From Kumtagia sp963820075 (GTDB lineage: Bacteria > Pseudomonadota > Alphaproteobacteria > Rhizobiales > Rhizobiaceae): a stretch of DNA of 64,000 bases. Positions 26,457 through 36,649 of the stretch are shown here, in pieces. The stretch covers positions 1 to 64,000 of the forward strand of contig CAWFYS010000022.1 of NCBI GenBank assembly GCA_963820075.1, in the 5' to 3' direction. Numbering within the stretch: position 1 is the first letter of the stretch; each line of letters begins with the position of its first letter. Position numbers and translations under genes: made by a program. The notes under the pieces are model-generated. The model had not been told where the DNA came from. It saw only the letters and a list, made by a program, of their open reading frames with translations, and made no database searches.

Positions 26457-28084
26457 ATGAACCCGCGCCCCGCCATCCCGGCCTCCGTTACAGCGCCCGA
26501 AAGCGAGGTCGTCTACGACCGCGCGTCGGAGGCGAGGATCGACAATCCGGAACGCGGCGAAAGCGAACCGCCTGCGGTCGGGCAGGCACGGTCTTTGGGC
26601 GCCACGGCGCTGGCTGCCACGGCGGCAAGGCCGAACATGCTCGCGCGCCGCCAAGGCCGCCGGCAAGAGCGAGCTGATGCAGCGGCTGAGCGACCGACTA
26701 TCCGCAGGGTCCGCACGACCAGCCGCAGTCCATGTGCCCGGCCTTCGGCTCCTTGCGCGTCGGACTGCGGATGCGCCGCACCGCGACGGTCCTCTCGGGC
26801 TCGGCCTGCTGCGTCTACGGCCTGACCTTCACCTCGCACTTCTACGGCGCCAGGCGCACCGTCGGCTACGTGCCGTTCAACTCCGAGACGCTGGTCACCG
26901 GCAAGCTCTTCGAGGACATCCGCGAGGCGGTGCTACAAGCTCGCCGACCCGGAGCTCTACGACGCCGTCGTCGTCATCAATCTCTGCGTGCCGACAGCCT
27001 CCGGCGTGCCGCTGCGACGCGCTGCCGAAGGAGATCAACGGCGTGCGCATCATCGGCATCGACGTGCCGGGCTTCGGCGTGCCGACGCATGCCGAGGCCA
27101 AGGACGTGCTGGCCGGCGCGATGCTGAACTATGCGCGCCTGGAGGCCGAGCGCCGGCCCGGTGTCCGCGCCGCACGGGCGGCAGGTCGAGCCGCCCGACC
27201 GTCACGCTGCTCGGCGAGATGTTCCCGGCCGACCCGGTCGGCATCGGCCGCATGCTCGAGCCGCTGGGCCTCGCAGCCGGTCCGGTCGTGCCGACGCGCG
27301 AATGGCGCGAGCTCTACGCCGCGCTCGATTGCGCGGCGGTCGCCGCCATCCATCCCTTCTACACGGCCTCGATCCGCGAGTTCCACGCCGCCGGCCGAGC
27401 CGTCGTCGGCTCCGCGCCGGTCGGCGTCGACGGGCACCGCCGCGTGGCTCGATGCGATCGGCAAGGCCTGCGGCATTCCGCGCGCACGCGATCGACGCCG
27501 CCAAGGCGCCGATCCTGCCAGCGATCGAAGGCCGCGCTCGCAGGGTCGCCGATCACGGCCCGCATCACCCTGTCGGGCTACGAGGGCTCGGAACTGCTCG
27601 TCGGCGCGGCTGCTGAACGAGTCCGGCGCCGACCTGCGCTATGTCGGCACCGCCTGCCCGAAGACCGAAGTGGAACGACGGCGATGCGCGAGTGGCTCGA
27701 GGCGCATGGCGTCCATGTCCAGTTCCGCGCGTCGCTCGAGAAGGACATCGCGGCATGTCGACAGCTTCGAGCCCGACCTCGCCATCGGCACCACGCCGGT
27801 CGTGCAGAACGCCAAGCAGAAGAGCATCCCGGCGCTCTACTTCACCAACCTGATCTCCGCGCGTCCGCTGATGGGGCCGGCCGGCGCCGGATCGCTCGCC
27901 GCGGTCATCAATGCCGCCGCCGGCAACAAGGCGCGCTTCGATACGATGATCGCCTTCTTCGACGGCGTCGGCAAGGATCACACCGCCGGCGTCTGGCACG
28001 ACCCGCATCGGCTGCCCGCAAAGCCGAAGGTGCAGAAGCCGCTGGTCGCCGCAAAGTCTTCCGTCGACGATGGAGGACTTCTGA
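26457..28084 (+). CDS. bchY: Chlorophyllide a reductase subunit BchY (frame broken by indels)
   Basis: NifD-like catalytic subunit. Recognisable blocks, spread over three frames, are MCPAFGSLRVGLRMRRTATV, LSGSACCVYGLTFTSHFYGA, GVRIIGIDVPGFGVPTHAEA, TLLGEMFPADPVGIGRMLEP and AIGTTPVVQNAKQKSIPALY. About ten one-base insertions are needed to join them, for example before TAC at 26935 and before GAC at 27017. Read through these, the gene has about 540 codons. The stop is probably TGA 28082-28084 after one more insertion in GACGATGG, two bases before bchZ. Confidence 0.85.
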
Positions 28085-28085
28085 C

Positions 28086-29545
28086 ATGCTGGTCCTCGAT
28101 CACGATCGTGCCGGCGGCTACTGGGGTTCGGTCTACGTCTTCACCGCGCTGAAGGGCCTGCAGGTCGTCATCGACGGCCCGGTCGGCTGCGAGAACCTGC
28201 CGGTGACCTCGGTGCTGCACTACACCGACGCGCTGCCGCCGCACGAGCTGCCGATCGTGGTGACCGGGCCTGGCCGAGGAGGAGCTCGGCCAGAAGGGCA
28301 CCGAAGCGGCGATGAAGCGGGCGCATGCCACGCTCGATCCGGACCATGCCCAGCGTCGTGGTGACCGGCATCCATCGCCGAGATGATCGGCGGCGGCGTG
28401 ACGCCGGAAGGCACGCAACATCATGCGCTTCCTGCCGCGCACGATCGACGAGGACCAGTGGCAGAGCGCCGACCGGGCGCTCGTCCTGGCTGTGGAAGGA
28501 ATTCGGACCGAAGAAGGCCAGGAAGCGAGAAGCCTGCGAGCGGAAGGCGCGAAGCCTCGCGTCAACATCATCGGGCCGATCTACGGCACCTTCAACATGC
28601 CGTCCGACCTCGCCGAGATCAGGCGCCTGGTCGAGGGCATCGGCTGCGAGATCAACCTCGTCTTTCCGCTTGGCACCCACATCGCCGACGTGCCCAGGCT
28701 CGCCGATGCCGACGTCAACATCTGCCTTTACCGCGAGTTCGGCCGCAAGCTCTGCGAGGCGCTCGGACAAGCCCTATCTGCAGGCGCCGATCGGCCTGCA
28801 TTCGACGACCAACTTCCTGCGCAAGCTCGGCGAACTGACCGGGCTCGATCCCGAGCCGTTCATCGAGCGCGAGAAGCATGACCACGATCAAGCCGATCTG
28901 GGACCTGTGGCGCTCGGTCACGCAGGATTTCTTCGCCACCGCCAGCTTCGGCATCGTCGCCAGCGAGACCTATGCGCGCGGCATCCGCAACTTCCTCGAG
29001 GACCGACATGGGCTTTCCCTGCGCCTTCGCCTTCGCGCGCCGCGCCGGGGAGAAGACCGCACAACGACGAGGTCCGCAAGGCGATCCACGAGAAGCCGCC
29101 GCTGATCCTGTTCGGCTCGTTCAACGAGCGCATGTACTCGGCCGAGGCCGGCGGCCGTTCGTCGTATATCCCGGCCTCGTTCCCCGGCGCGATCATCCGC
29201 CGCGCACACCGGCACGCCGTTCATGGGCTACGCCGGCGCCACCTACCTCGTGCAGGAAATCTGCAACGCGCTGTTCGACGCGCTGTTCCGCATGCTCCCG
29301 CTCGGCACCGATCTCGACAGGGTCGAGGCGACCCCGGCGCGGCTGCATCACGAACTGCCGTGGGACGACGATGCGCTGGCGCTGCTCGACCGCGAGGTCG
29401 AGACGCATCCGGTCCTGGTGCGGATCTCCGCGGCCAAGCGGCTGCGCGACCGCGTCGAGGCGATGGCGCGCGGAGCCGGCGAGGAGCGCGTGACGCGCAA
29501 CCAGCGCAAGGCATGCTTCTGGAGGCCGAGATGCACCCGGCCTGA
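28086..29545 (+). CDS. bchZ: Chlorophyllide a reductase subunit BchZ (frame broken by indels)
   Basis: NifK-like subunit completing chlorophyllide a oxidoreductase. It begins MLVLDHDRAGGYWGSVYVF and continues through GPVGCENLPVTSVLHYTDAL, NIIGPIYGTFNMPSDLAEIR, LHSTTNFLRKLGELTGLDPE and SFNERMYSAEAGGRSSYIPA in three frames. Length of about 485 codons is normal. I place the end at the TGA after LLEAEMHPA (29543-29545). At least eight single-base insertions interrupt it. Confidence 0.87.
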
Positions 29546-29596
29546 TGCCGCGCGCGGCCTGGGAGATGGGAAGGATGATCGGATGGCAAACGTCGA

Positions 29597-29824
29597 TTGC
29601 GCAAGCTTACCTTCGGCCGAAGCAGCGGCGCCGCTGCGAACGGCGCCAGTGCGCGGCTGATGTTCGGTGTCGCCTTTCCGCTCTGCCTGGTGGTGCGCGG
29701 TGCTGGCGCGGCTGATGCCGAATTCGAGTGCGCGGCTCGATTCTGGGCTTCGACGGGCGGCAGTTCCGTGTTCAGGGAAGCCAGGACCGCCGCATCGATG
29801 TGCATCCCGTTCGCCTTTCGGTGA
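29597..29824 (+). CDS. Possible PufQ-like small membrane protein (frame uncertain)
   Basis: Between bchZ and pufB is a 75-codon ORF with one hydrophobic segment (LMFGVAFPLCLVV) and a C terminus SVFREARTAASMCIPFAFR. The position is that of PufQ in other puf operons, and the hydrophobic segment followed by a charged Ala-rich tail fits. An adjacent frame gives a smoother middle (CAVLARLMPNSSARL), suggesting indels here too. PufQ is thought to help bacteriochlorophyll delivery. The identification rests on position and weak pattern only. Confidence 0.4.
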   Translation: MRKLTFGRSSGAAANGASARLMFGVAFPLCLVVRGAGAADAEFECAARFWASTGGSSVFREARTAASMCIPFAFR

Positions 29825-29944
29825 ACCAGGGTTTCCGGGCGGCTCGCCGGCCGGAAATGTCGCGGCGTGACAGCCGCGACAGGCAATGGCCGTACGGTTC
29901 TCGTCGCGGCAACGGCCGAAAGGCCTCAAACGAAGGAGGTAGAA

Positions 29945-30163
29945 ATGGCAGCGAATGAGGGGTCCCTCTCGGGCCTTTCGGAAGCGGAAGCCAGGGAATT
30001 CCACTCCGTTTTCATGACCAGCTTCCTCGTCTTCGTGGTGGTCGCGATTGTCGCCCACATCCTCGCTTGGATGTGGCGTCCGTGGCTCCCCGGCCCAGGC
30101 GGCTACGCATCGCTTGACGACGGCATTGCCCAAGTCGGCGCCCTCATGTCCATGCTGACATAG
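29945..30163 (+). CDS. pufB: Light-harvesting LH1 beta polypeptide
   Basis: A 72-residue core antenna beta chain, intact. The N terminus is polar (GLSEAEAREFHSVFMTSF), then one membrane helix whose AHILAWMWRPW holds the bacteriochlorophyll-ligating His. GGAGG lies 5 bases before the ATG. The tail after RPW is longer than in most beta chains (about 28 residues). It is followed 12 bases later by pufA. Confidence 0.94.
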   Translation: MAANEGSLSGLSEAEAREFHSVFMTSFLVFVVVAIVAHILAWMWRPWLPGPGGYASLDDGIAQVGALMSMLT

Positions 30164-30175
30164 GAGGAAAGCGAG

Positions 30176-30368
30176 ATGTGGAGACTTTGGCTTCTTTTCG
30201 ATCCGCGCAGAACGCTGATCGCCCTGTTCACTTTCCTGTTCGTGCTGGCGCTGGTGATTCACTTCATCCTGCTCAGCACGGATCGGTTCAATTGGCTCGA
30301 GGGCCCAAGCGCCGGCGGCAGCGCCAGCGGCTTCCCTGACCATCGAACAGCCGACGAAACTGGGTTGA
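30176..30368 (+). CDS. pufA: Light-harvesting LH1 alpha polypeptide (C terminus affected by an indel)
   Basis: Core antenna alpha chain: MWRLWLLFDPRRTLIALFTF, a membrane helix with the ligand His in ALVIHFILLSTDRFNWLEG. AGGAGG precedes it. As written the frame runs on without a stop into pufL; removing one base near 30325 gives a stop at 30366-30368 after a 60-odd residue chain. The following hairpins and the separate RBS of pufL support a normal, separate alpha chain. Confidence 0.88.
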
Positions 30369-30403
30369 TCGGGCCACGGCCGGATCGACACGGCAACAAC
30401 GGC

Positions 30404-30462
30404 GCGGGCGGCCTGCTCAAGCCGCCGCCCGCTCCCTTGACGGAGGGGCGTCGCGACGCCCC
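30404..30462 (+). promoter_or_regulatory. Intercistronic hairpins between pufA and pufL
   Basis: Two stem-loops lie in the pufA-pufL gap: gcgggcggc/gccgcccgc (30404-30432) and an 18-bp perfect palindrome, ggggcgtcgcgacgcccc (30445-30462). Hairpins here in Rhodobacter stabilise pufBA mRNA and raise the LH1:RC ratio; the same role is inferred. Confidence 0.65.
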
Positions 30463-30490
30463 GGAAGCCCTTCGTGGGGAGGCTCGACGC

Positions 30491-31325
30491 ATGGCGATGC
30501 TCAGCTTTGAGAAGAAATATCGCGTCCGCGGAGGCACGCTGATCGGCGGCGACCTGTTCGACTTCTGGGTCGGCCCGTTCTACGTCGGCTTCTTCGGCGT
30601 CACGACGATCTTCTTCTCGCCTCGCTCGGCATCGCGCTGATCGTCTATGGCGCGGCGCTCGGGCCGACCTGGAACATCTGGCAGATCAGCATCACCCCGC
30701 CGGACCGAGGAATACGGCCTCGGCTTCGCGCCGCTGAAGGAGGGCGGCCTGTGGCAGGTCATCACGATCTGCGCGCTCGGCGCCTTCGTGCTCCTGGGCG
30801 CTGCGCCAGGCCGAGATCTGCCCGCAAGCTCGGCATGGGCTATCACATTCCGTTCGCCTTCAGCTTCGCGATCTTCGCCTATTTCACGCTGGTCGTGATC
30901 CGACCGGTGCTGCTCGGCGCGTGGGGCCACGGCTTTCCGTACGGCATCATCAGCCATCTCGATTGGGTGTCGAACACCGGCTACCAGTATCTGCAATTTC
31001 CACTACAACCCGGCCCACATGATCGCGGTCACCTTCTTCTTCACCACCTGCCTGGCGCTGGCGCTGCACGGCTCGCTGATCCTGTCGGCGACCAACCCGA
31101 AGAAGGGCGAGGTCGGTGAAGACCGCCGAGCACGAGAACACCTATCTTCCGCGACACGATCGGCTATTCGATCGGCACGCTCGGCATCCACCGGCTCGGG
31201 CCTGTTCCTGGCGCGTGTCGGCGGCCTTCTGGAGCGCCGTCTGCATCATCATCAGCGGGCCGTTCTGGGCCGCGGCTGGCCGGAATGGTGGGACTGGTGG
31301 CTAGCGCATCCCGATCTGGAGCTAG
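30491..31325 (+). CDS. pufL: Photosynthetic reaction centre L subunit (frame broken by indels)
   Basis: Begins MAMLSFEKKYRVRGGTLIGG after GGGGAGG. Membrane-helix blocks VGPFYVGFFGVTT, GMGYHIPFAFSFAIFAYFTL and TFFFTTCLALALHGSLILS are clear, and NPAHM, just after the His expected to bind the special pair, is present. Breaks occur near 30620, 30705, 30805, 31005, 31120 and 31310. The final one, an extra G, hides the normal end WWDWWLAHPIWS and TAG 31323-31325. A GAGGAG element before pufM follows directly. Confidence 0.92.
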
Positions 31326-31340
31326 GCGAGGAGAACGCCA

Positions 31341-32270
31341 ATGGCCGAGTACCAGAACATCTTCACGCGCGTGCAGATCCGCGGCGCCGCCGACTACGGC
31401 GTGCCGTCTCGGCGCGGGAGCCTGGGATCGGCAGGGCAAGCCGTGCTTCTCCTACTGGCTGGGCAAGATCGGCGACGCGCAGATCGGTCCGCTCTACCTC
31501 GGCACGCTCGGCCTGGCGTCGCTGATCTGCGGCTTCGTCGCCATCGAGATCATCGGGCTCAACATGCTGGGCCTCGGTGAACTGGGATCCGCAGTCCAGT
31601 TCATCCGGCAGCTTCCCTGGCTGGCGCTCGAGCCGCCGCCGCCGGAGCACGGCCTGAAGATCCTGCCGCCGCTGAAGGAAGGCGGCTGGTGGCTGATGGC
31701 CGGGCTTCTTCCTGACCACCGTCGATCCTGCTGTGGTGGGCGCGGATGTACCGGCGGGCGCGCGCGCTCGGCATGGGCACGCATGTCGCCTGGGCGTTCG
31801 CCGCCGCGATCTGGCTGTATCTGGTGCTCGGCTTCATCCGCCCGCTGCTGATGGGCATCTGGAGCGAGGCGGTGCCGTTCGGCATCTTCCCGCATCTCGA
31901 CTGGACGAACGGCTTCTCGATCCGCTACGGCAATCTCTTCTACAACCCGTTCCACATGCTCTCGATCGCCTTCCTGTACGGCTCGACGCTGCTGTTCGCG
32001 ATGCACGGCGCCACCATCCTGGCGGTCAGCCGCTTCGGCGGCGAGCGCGAGATCGAGCAGATCGTCGACCGCGGCACCGCCTCCGAGCGCGCGGCGTTGT
32101 TCTGGCGCTGGACGATGGGCTTCAACGCCACGATGGAATCGATCCACCGCTGGGCCTGGTGGTTCGCCGTCCTCTGCCCGCTGACCGGCGGCATCGGCAT
32201 CCTGCTCACCGGCACGGTCGTCGACAACTGGTTCGAGTGGGGCCAGAAGCATGGGCTCGCCCCGATGTGA
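31341..32270 (+). CDS. pufM: Photosynthetic reaction centre M subunit (frame broken by indels)
   Basis: Begins MAEYQNIFTRVQIRG. The middle reads FSYWLGKIGDAQIGPLYLG and the C-terminal half is one clean frame with YNPFHMLSIAFLYGSTLLFA (special-pair His region) and WRWTMGFNATMESIHRWAWW (iron/quinone ligands). Three single-base insertions (near 31408, 31706 and 31723) cancel in phase. The length, about 309 codons, is at the short end for M subunits. No pufC follows; instead there is a terminator. Confidence 0.93.
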
Positions 32271-32370
32271 CCGTTGCGACAGTTCGGAGCCGCCGCCACG
32301 ATTGCCGATATCGGGCGGCGGGCGCGGGCCGGAACGATGGGCCCCTCCAGATCGTTCCGGACCCGACCGG

Positions 32371-32407
32371 ACCCGGCTTCTCGATATCGAGAGCCGGGTT
32401 TTTTTGT
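32371..32407 (+). terminator. Rho-independent terminator after pufM
   Basis: The stem acccggct-ctcgat/atcgag-gccgggt is followed by seven Ts. It lies 100 bases after the pufM stop and ends the bchCXYZ-puf transcript, facing the convergent idi gene. Confidence 0.85.
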
Positions 32408-32500
32408 CGTCGGAGGATAATTGGGCCGACAAGCGCGCGATCCGTTCGAACGCGTCGAAAGCGCTGCTTCGCCCGACAGTCTGTTTCGGGAGACCGGCGC

Positions 32501-33070
32501 TCAGGCGGCCGGACGAAGGGCCAACTCGTTCCAGCGGTCGAGATAGATCCTGAGCCATGGCGTGAACCGGCCTGGATCGCCCGCGACCTTGCGCCGCAGT
32601 TCGTCCTCGCCGATCCACGCGACGGCCTGCACCTCGTCGCGGTTGAAATCCGCAACCTCGATCGGCGCGGCCAGGTCGCCACGGAAGACGTGGACGCGTT
32701 CGTTCTCGATCAGGCCGTTCCCGACATCGGCGCGATAGTCGACCACGGCGCGCGCATGCAGCGGCATCGTCAGCCCTAGCTCCTCGGACAGCCGGCGCCG
32801 GGCGCAGTCCGGCGTGCTTTCGTTCCAGTGCGGGTGGGTGCAGCACGAGTTCGCCCAGAGGCCACCGGAATGATATTTCCCGTCGGCGCGCTGCTGGATC
32901 AGCAGGCGGTCGCCGGCGAAGACGAAAACCGAGACGGCGAGGTGCTTCTGGCCGCGCCTGTGGGCCTCGAGCTTGCCCATCGCAAACAGCGATCCGTCGG
33001 CCGCGATCGCCGCAATGGCGGGTTCCCCGCCGCCGATGATCCTGCCGTGGCCGTCCTGCAGCGCCGTCAC
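32501..33070 (-). CDS. idi: Isopentenyl-diphosphate delta-isomerase (type I)
   Basis: A 189-residue Nudix-fold enzyme interconverting IPP and DMAPP. The active-site Cys is in LWANSCCTHPHWNES, and ARRRLSEELGL is the Nudix-like helix with the metal-binding Glu. I use GTG 33070 (preceded by GGAG, 14 bases after the hemA stop) as start; the frame runs further back into hemA. It is the last gene of the long minus-strand run. IDI is optional with the MEP pathway but common in PGCs. Confidence 0.9.
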   Translation of the reverse strand: MTALQDGHGRIIGGGEPAIAAIAADGSLFAMGKLEAHRRGQKHLAVSVFVFAGDRLLIQQRADGKYHSGGLWANSCCTHPHWNESTPDCARRRLSEELGLTMPLHARAVVDYRADVGNGLIENERVHVFRGDLAAPIEVADFNRDEVQAVAWIGEDELRRKVAGDPGRFTPWLRIYLDRWNELALRPAA

Positions 33071-33084
33071 CGGCTGCCCTCCGT

Positions 33085-34306
33085 TCAGGCGACCGCGCGC
33101 GCGATGGCGCAGTGCGACCACAGTTCGCCGAGCGCATCGACCAAATGGTCGATGTCGGCGTCGCGAGTGCAGCGGCGAGGGCGTGATGCGCAGCCGCTCG
33201 GTGCCGCGCGGCACGGTCGGGTAGTTGATCGGCTGGACGTAGATGCCGTGATTGCTCGAGCAGCAGGTCGCTGATCCGCTTGCACTGGACCGGGTCGCCG
33301 ACCATCACCGGCACGATGTGGCTGGGGTTGGCCATGATGCGGGATGCCGAACGCTGTCCAGGCCGGCGCGGACCTTCGCGACGCGGTCCTGATGGCGCGC
33401 GCGCTCGAGCCGCTCTGCTTCAGGTGCGGATGCAGGCGCGGGCGCCGGCGGCCACCGCCGGCGGCAGGGCGGTGGTGAAGATGAAGCCGGAGGCGAAGCT
33501 GCGGACGAAATCGCACAGCGCGGCCGAGCCGGCGATGTAGCCGCCCACCACGCCGAAGGCCTTGCCGAGCGTGCCCTCGATCACGGTGAGCCGGTCCATC
33601 ACGCCCTCGCGCTCGGCGACGCCGCCGCCGCGCGGGCCGTAGAGGCCGACGGCATGGACCTCGTCGAGATAGGTCATGGCGCCGTGGCGCGTCGGCGACG
33701 TCGCAGGATCGGCGATCGGCGCGATGTCGCCGTCCATCGAATAGACGCTCTCGAAGGCGACGATCTTGGGCACGTCCGGCCGGGTACTCCGACGAGCATG
33801 CGGTCGAGATCCTCCGGGTCGTTGTGCTTCCAGAGCCGCTTCTCGGCGCGCGCAGTGGCGGATGCCCTCGATCATCGAGGCGTGGTTGCCCTCGTCGGAG
33901 AAGATGACGCAGCCGGGGATGCCGGCGCCAGCGTGCGACAGCGCGGCCCAGTTCGAGACGTAGCCCGAGGTGAACAGCAGCGCCGCTTCCTTGCCGTGCA
34001 GGTCGGCCAGCTCGCGCTCGAGCAGCACGTGGTAGTGGTTGGTGCCCGAGATGTTGCGCGTGCCGCCGGCGCCGGCGCCGCAGCGGTCGAGCGCCTCGTG
34101 CATGGCGGCGATCACCGTCGGGTGCTGGCCCATGCCGAGATAGTCGTTCGAGCACCAGACGGTGACCTCGCTCGGTGCTCCGTCGGCGATAGCGGGTGGC
34201 GCGCGGGAAGGCGCCGGCCTGGCGCTCGAGATCGGCGAAGACGCGGTAGCGGCCCTCCCGGCGCAGGCCGTCGAGCTGCGTGGCGGAAATAGGCTTCGTA
34301 GTCCAT
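33085..34306 (-). CDS. hemA: 5-aminolevulinate synthase (frame broken by indels)
   Basis: PLP enzyme forming 5-aminolevulinate from glycine and succinyl-CoA, the first tetrapyrrole step in alphaproteobacteria. The pyridoxal Lys is in EGTLGKAFGVVGGYIAGS; GMGQHPTVIAAMHEALDRCG and GSGGTRNISG-like GAGGTRNISGTNHYHVLLE are family blocks. Start ATG 34306 has GGAGGAG upstream (MDYEAYF). Breaks near 34280, 34195, 33855, 33780, 33410, 33340 and 33250 shift the frame. Its place after puhE matches the conserved puh-acsF-hemA order. Confidence 0.9.
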
Positions 34307-34461
34307 GGTCTCCTCCGTCTTCCGGCGTCGCCGGCCTGCTGCGCCTTCACGCTCTCACGTCAGTGCGCCGACCGCAGGGCGGCCGCCGGCGCGGGCGAAT
34401 GCACGTTCGACTGGTCGTGGCGATGCGGCGCGTCGTGGCGATGCACGCCTCGCGCCGGGCG

Positions 34462-35245
34462 TCATGCCCGGCCACGCCGCTCGCGCGACTTCAGGCTCCA
34501 GCTCCACATCGCCTCCGCCGGCACGGGCAGCACGAGAAACCAGTGCTCGAGGATGGCCAGCGTCATCAGGGTGGCGAGGAAGGTGAAGCCGGCCTGCTCG
34601 AACGGATCCGTCGCCAGCGCGGCCTCGGTGCGCGAGCACGGCGCAGATCACGGTCGAGACCGTCACCGAGACCGGGAACAGAAGGTTCATCGGCCGGCTG
34701 GTCGAGGAAGCTCTTCAGATAGCGCAGATGCGGCGGCAGGAACTCCTCGTTGAGGTTCGGCACGCCCAGGAAGACGTTGAGCTTGGCGCTGATCGCGCAT
34801 CCACCACAGCATGAGGAAGGTCCACAGCGCCGATCTGGTTCGGCGCCGCCCCAGGTGAGCGCGACGATCAGCGACGGCGGAGGCGACGATCGCCAGCTCG
34901 TGCCACAGGCTCACCTGCAGCGCATGGCCGAAATGCGCCAGCCGCGGCAGCCCTCCGGGCAGGCGTGCGTCCGCGGGCCGGTGACGTATGCCCATGAGGA
35001 AGCTGATCTCGTGCCAGCCCCAGACCAGCGAGGGCGCAGGCGAAGGCGACGTAGGCACCCGGCGATCGTCGTGTCGCCGCTCGACGCCGAGAGACCGTAG
35101 AGGGCCGCACCGAAGATCAGCCGTGGCGCCGAGCATGCTCCAGCGGAAGGTCCGACGCGGCAGGCCGTCCAGATAGAGGATCGCCCCGGTGCAGAACCAC
35201 CAGACGAACAGCGCAAAGAGGATCGGCAGAGCATAGGTCGGCCAC
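34462..35245 (-). CDS. puhE: PuhE, polytopic membrane protein of the puh operon (frame broken by indels)
   Basis: A membrane protein of the PuhE/DUF3623 family that modulates LH1-RC assembly and bacteriochlorophyll production. Fragments in three frames give ALYGLSASSGDTTIAG, WGWHEISFLMG, HFGHALQVSLWHELAIVAS, LWTFLMLWWMR, NLNEEFLPPHLRYLKSFLDQ and LLFPVSVTVSTVICAVLAH in order. The start is probably GTG 35245, 15 bases after the acsF stop; the end is TGA after KSRERRGRA. At least seven indels interrupt it, so exact ends are less certain. Confidence 0.8.
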
Positions 35246-35259
35246 GCGCTCGGTCGCCC

Positions 35260-36349
35260 CTACCAGGCCGGCTGCAGGCGGACCTGCTGTCGGGCAGCTC
35301 GTTGCGCCTTGGCCGGCAGGACGTAGAGCCGCGCGAAGACCCGCGCCGCGCGACAGCCCGAGCCCAGGCCTTGCGCAGCGTGCCGACGAGCCCGCCCTTG
35401 CGCTCCGCCATCGCCATCGCCTTGTCGTGATCGCGCGGCAGCCGCTCCAGGCCCGGCGCGGAAGCGCCGGGTGGTCGATGTCGAGCGCCAGCGGGAAGAC
35501 CTGCCGCGAGATCTCGTAGGTGATGCTGGAAGACCTCGTAGTCGTAGTCGGTCGGGTCGATGCCGAGCGCCTTGTGGAACTCCGGCCGCGCGTGGTCGCG
35601 CACGTACATGGTGGCGAAGACCGCGAGCAGGAAGAAGCGCACCCAGAGCTTGTTGAGGCCCGCTGAGCAGGTCGGGGTCGGCGCGCATCAGCAGCGCGAA
35701 GGCCTCGCCGTGGCGGAACTCGTCGTTGCACCACTTCTCGAACCACTTGAAGATCGGGTGGAAGCGCCGCTCGGGATGCCGCTCGAGCTGGCGGAAGATG
35801 GTGATGTAGCGGGCGTAGCCGATCTTCTCCGACGAGGTAGGTGGCGTAGAAGATGAACTTCGGCCGGAAGTAGGTGTATTTCTTGGCCTTGGTCAGGAAG
35901 CCGAGATCGACGCCGATCCCGAATTCCTTGAGCGCATCGTTGATGAAGCCGGCATGGCGCGACTCGTCGCGGCTCATGTAGCTGAAGAGCTCGCACGATC
36001 TCCGGGTTCTTGACCGCGCTTCTTCATCTCCGTGTAGAGCACGCAGCCGGAGAACTCGGCGGTCAGCGAGCGACACCAGGAAGTCGATGAACTCGTTGCG
36101 CAGGCCTTCCGGCAGTGCCGTCGAAGTCGTGCTGTCCCAGTTCGTCGTTGCGCTTGAAATGGCCCTTGTTGGGATCGCTCTCGCATCTCGGCGAGCAGCT
36201 CGTCCCACTCGCTCGCGGACGCCGGATCACGTCGATCCGGTCCATGCGCGTCGAAGTCGGTGGTGTAGAAGCGCGGCGACAGCAGCGTGGACTCGCGCGC
36301 CATGCCGTCCGTATCGGCGGCCCGCAGCGACAACTTTCTCGATGGTCAT
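35260..36349 (-). CDS. acsF: Mg-protoporphyrin IX monomethyl ester oxidative cyclase AcsF (frame broken by indels)
   Basis: The oxygen-dependent diiron cyclase that makes ring E. Blocks include MARESTLLSPRFYTTDFDA, YTEMKKR (with ligand Glu), MSRDESRHAGFINDALKEFG (second E..H pair), RPKFIFYATYL and EKWCNDEFRHGEAFALLMR (third E..H set). The start ATG 36349 overlaps the stop of the upstream small gene (ATGA) and GGGAG precedes it. About ten indels shift the frame. No bchE is present, so ring E formation would need oxygen. Confidence 0.9.
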
Positions 36350-36649
36350 AGCTTTTCTCCCGACGAGAAGCTGAATTCCAGGAGTTCCATGAACTCGAAG
36401 TCACCGGTCATCCTGATCCATAGCCGCTCCGGCGCGCTGGCGCGGGTGACGGTCGCCATGCGGTGCAGCACGCGGCGCTCGCCGTAGGGCACGACGATCT
36501 CGCCGCCCTGCACCTGCACCTCGTCGCCGGGTTCCACGGTCACGCCCGTCCAGTTCGACATGCGCGTGCAGGCTTTCCCAGGTGTGCTCGATCTCGATGG
36601 TGCAGGGCACGTCGATCTTCTGGCGCCCAAGTCGCAAGCCTTCGATCAT
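36346..36649 (-). CDS. Conserved small protein between puhC and acsF
   Basis: About 100 residues, starting ATGATCGAAGGC (GGAGGA upstream) inside the puhC stop and ending inside the acsF start. Visible sequence: LRLGRQKIDVPCTIEIEHTW, then after an indel near 36555 VEPGDEVQVQGGEIVVPYGE and LWIRMTGDFEFMELLEFSFS. No signal or membrane helix. An unnamed ORF in this position is found in many purple-bacterial clusters; I know no established function. Tight overlaps on both sides suggest co-production with PuhC and AcsF. Confidence 0.75.

Noticed and set aside
32271..32500. Search for pufC (tetraheme cytochrome) after pufM
   Set aside because: A terminator follows pufM and the next gene is convergent idi; no CxxCH motifs are present.
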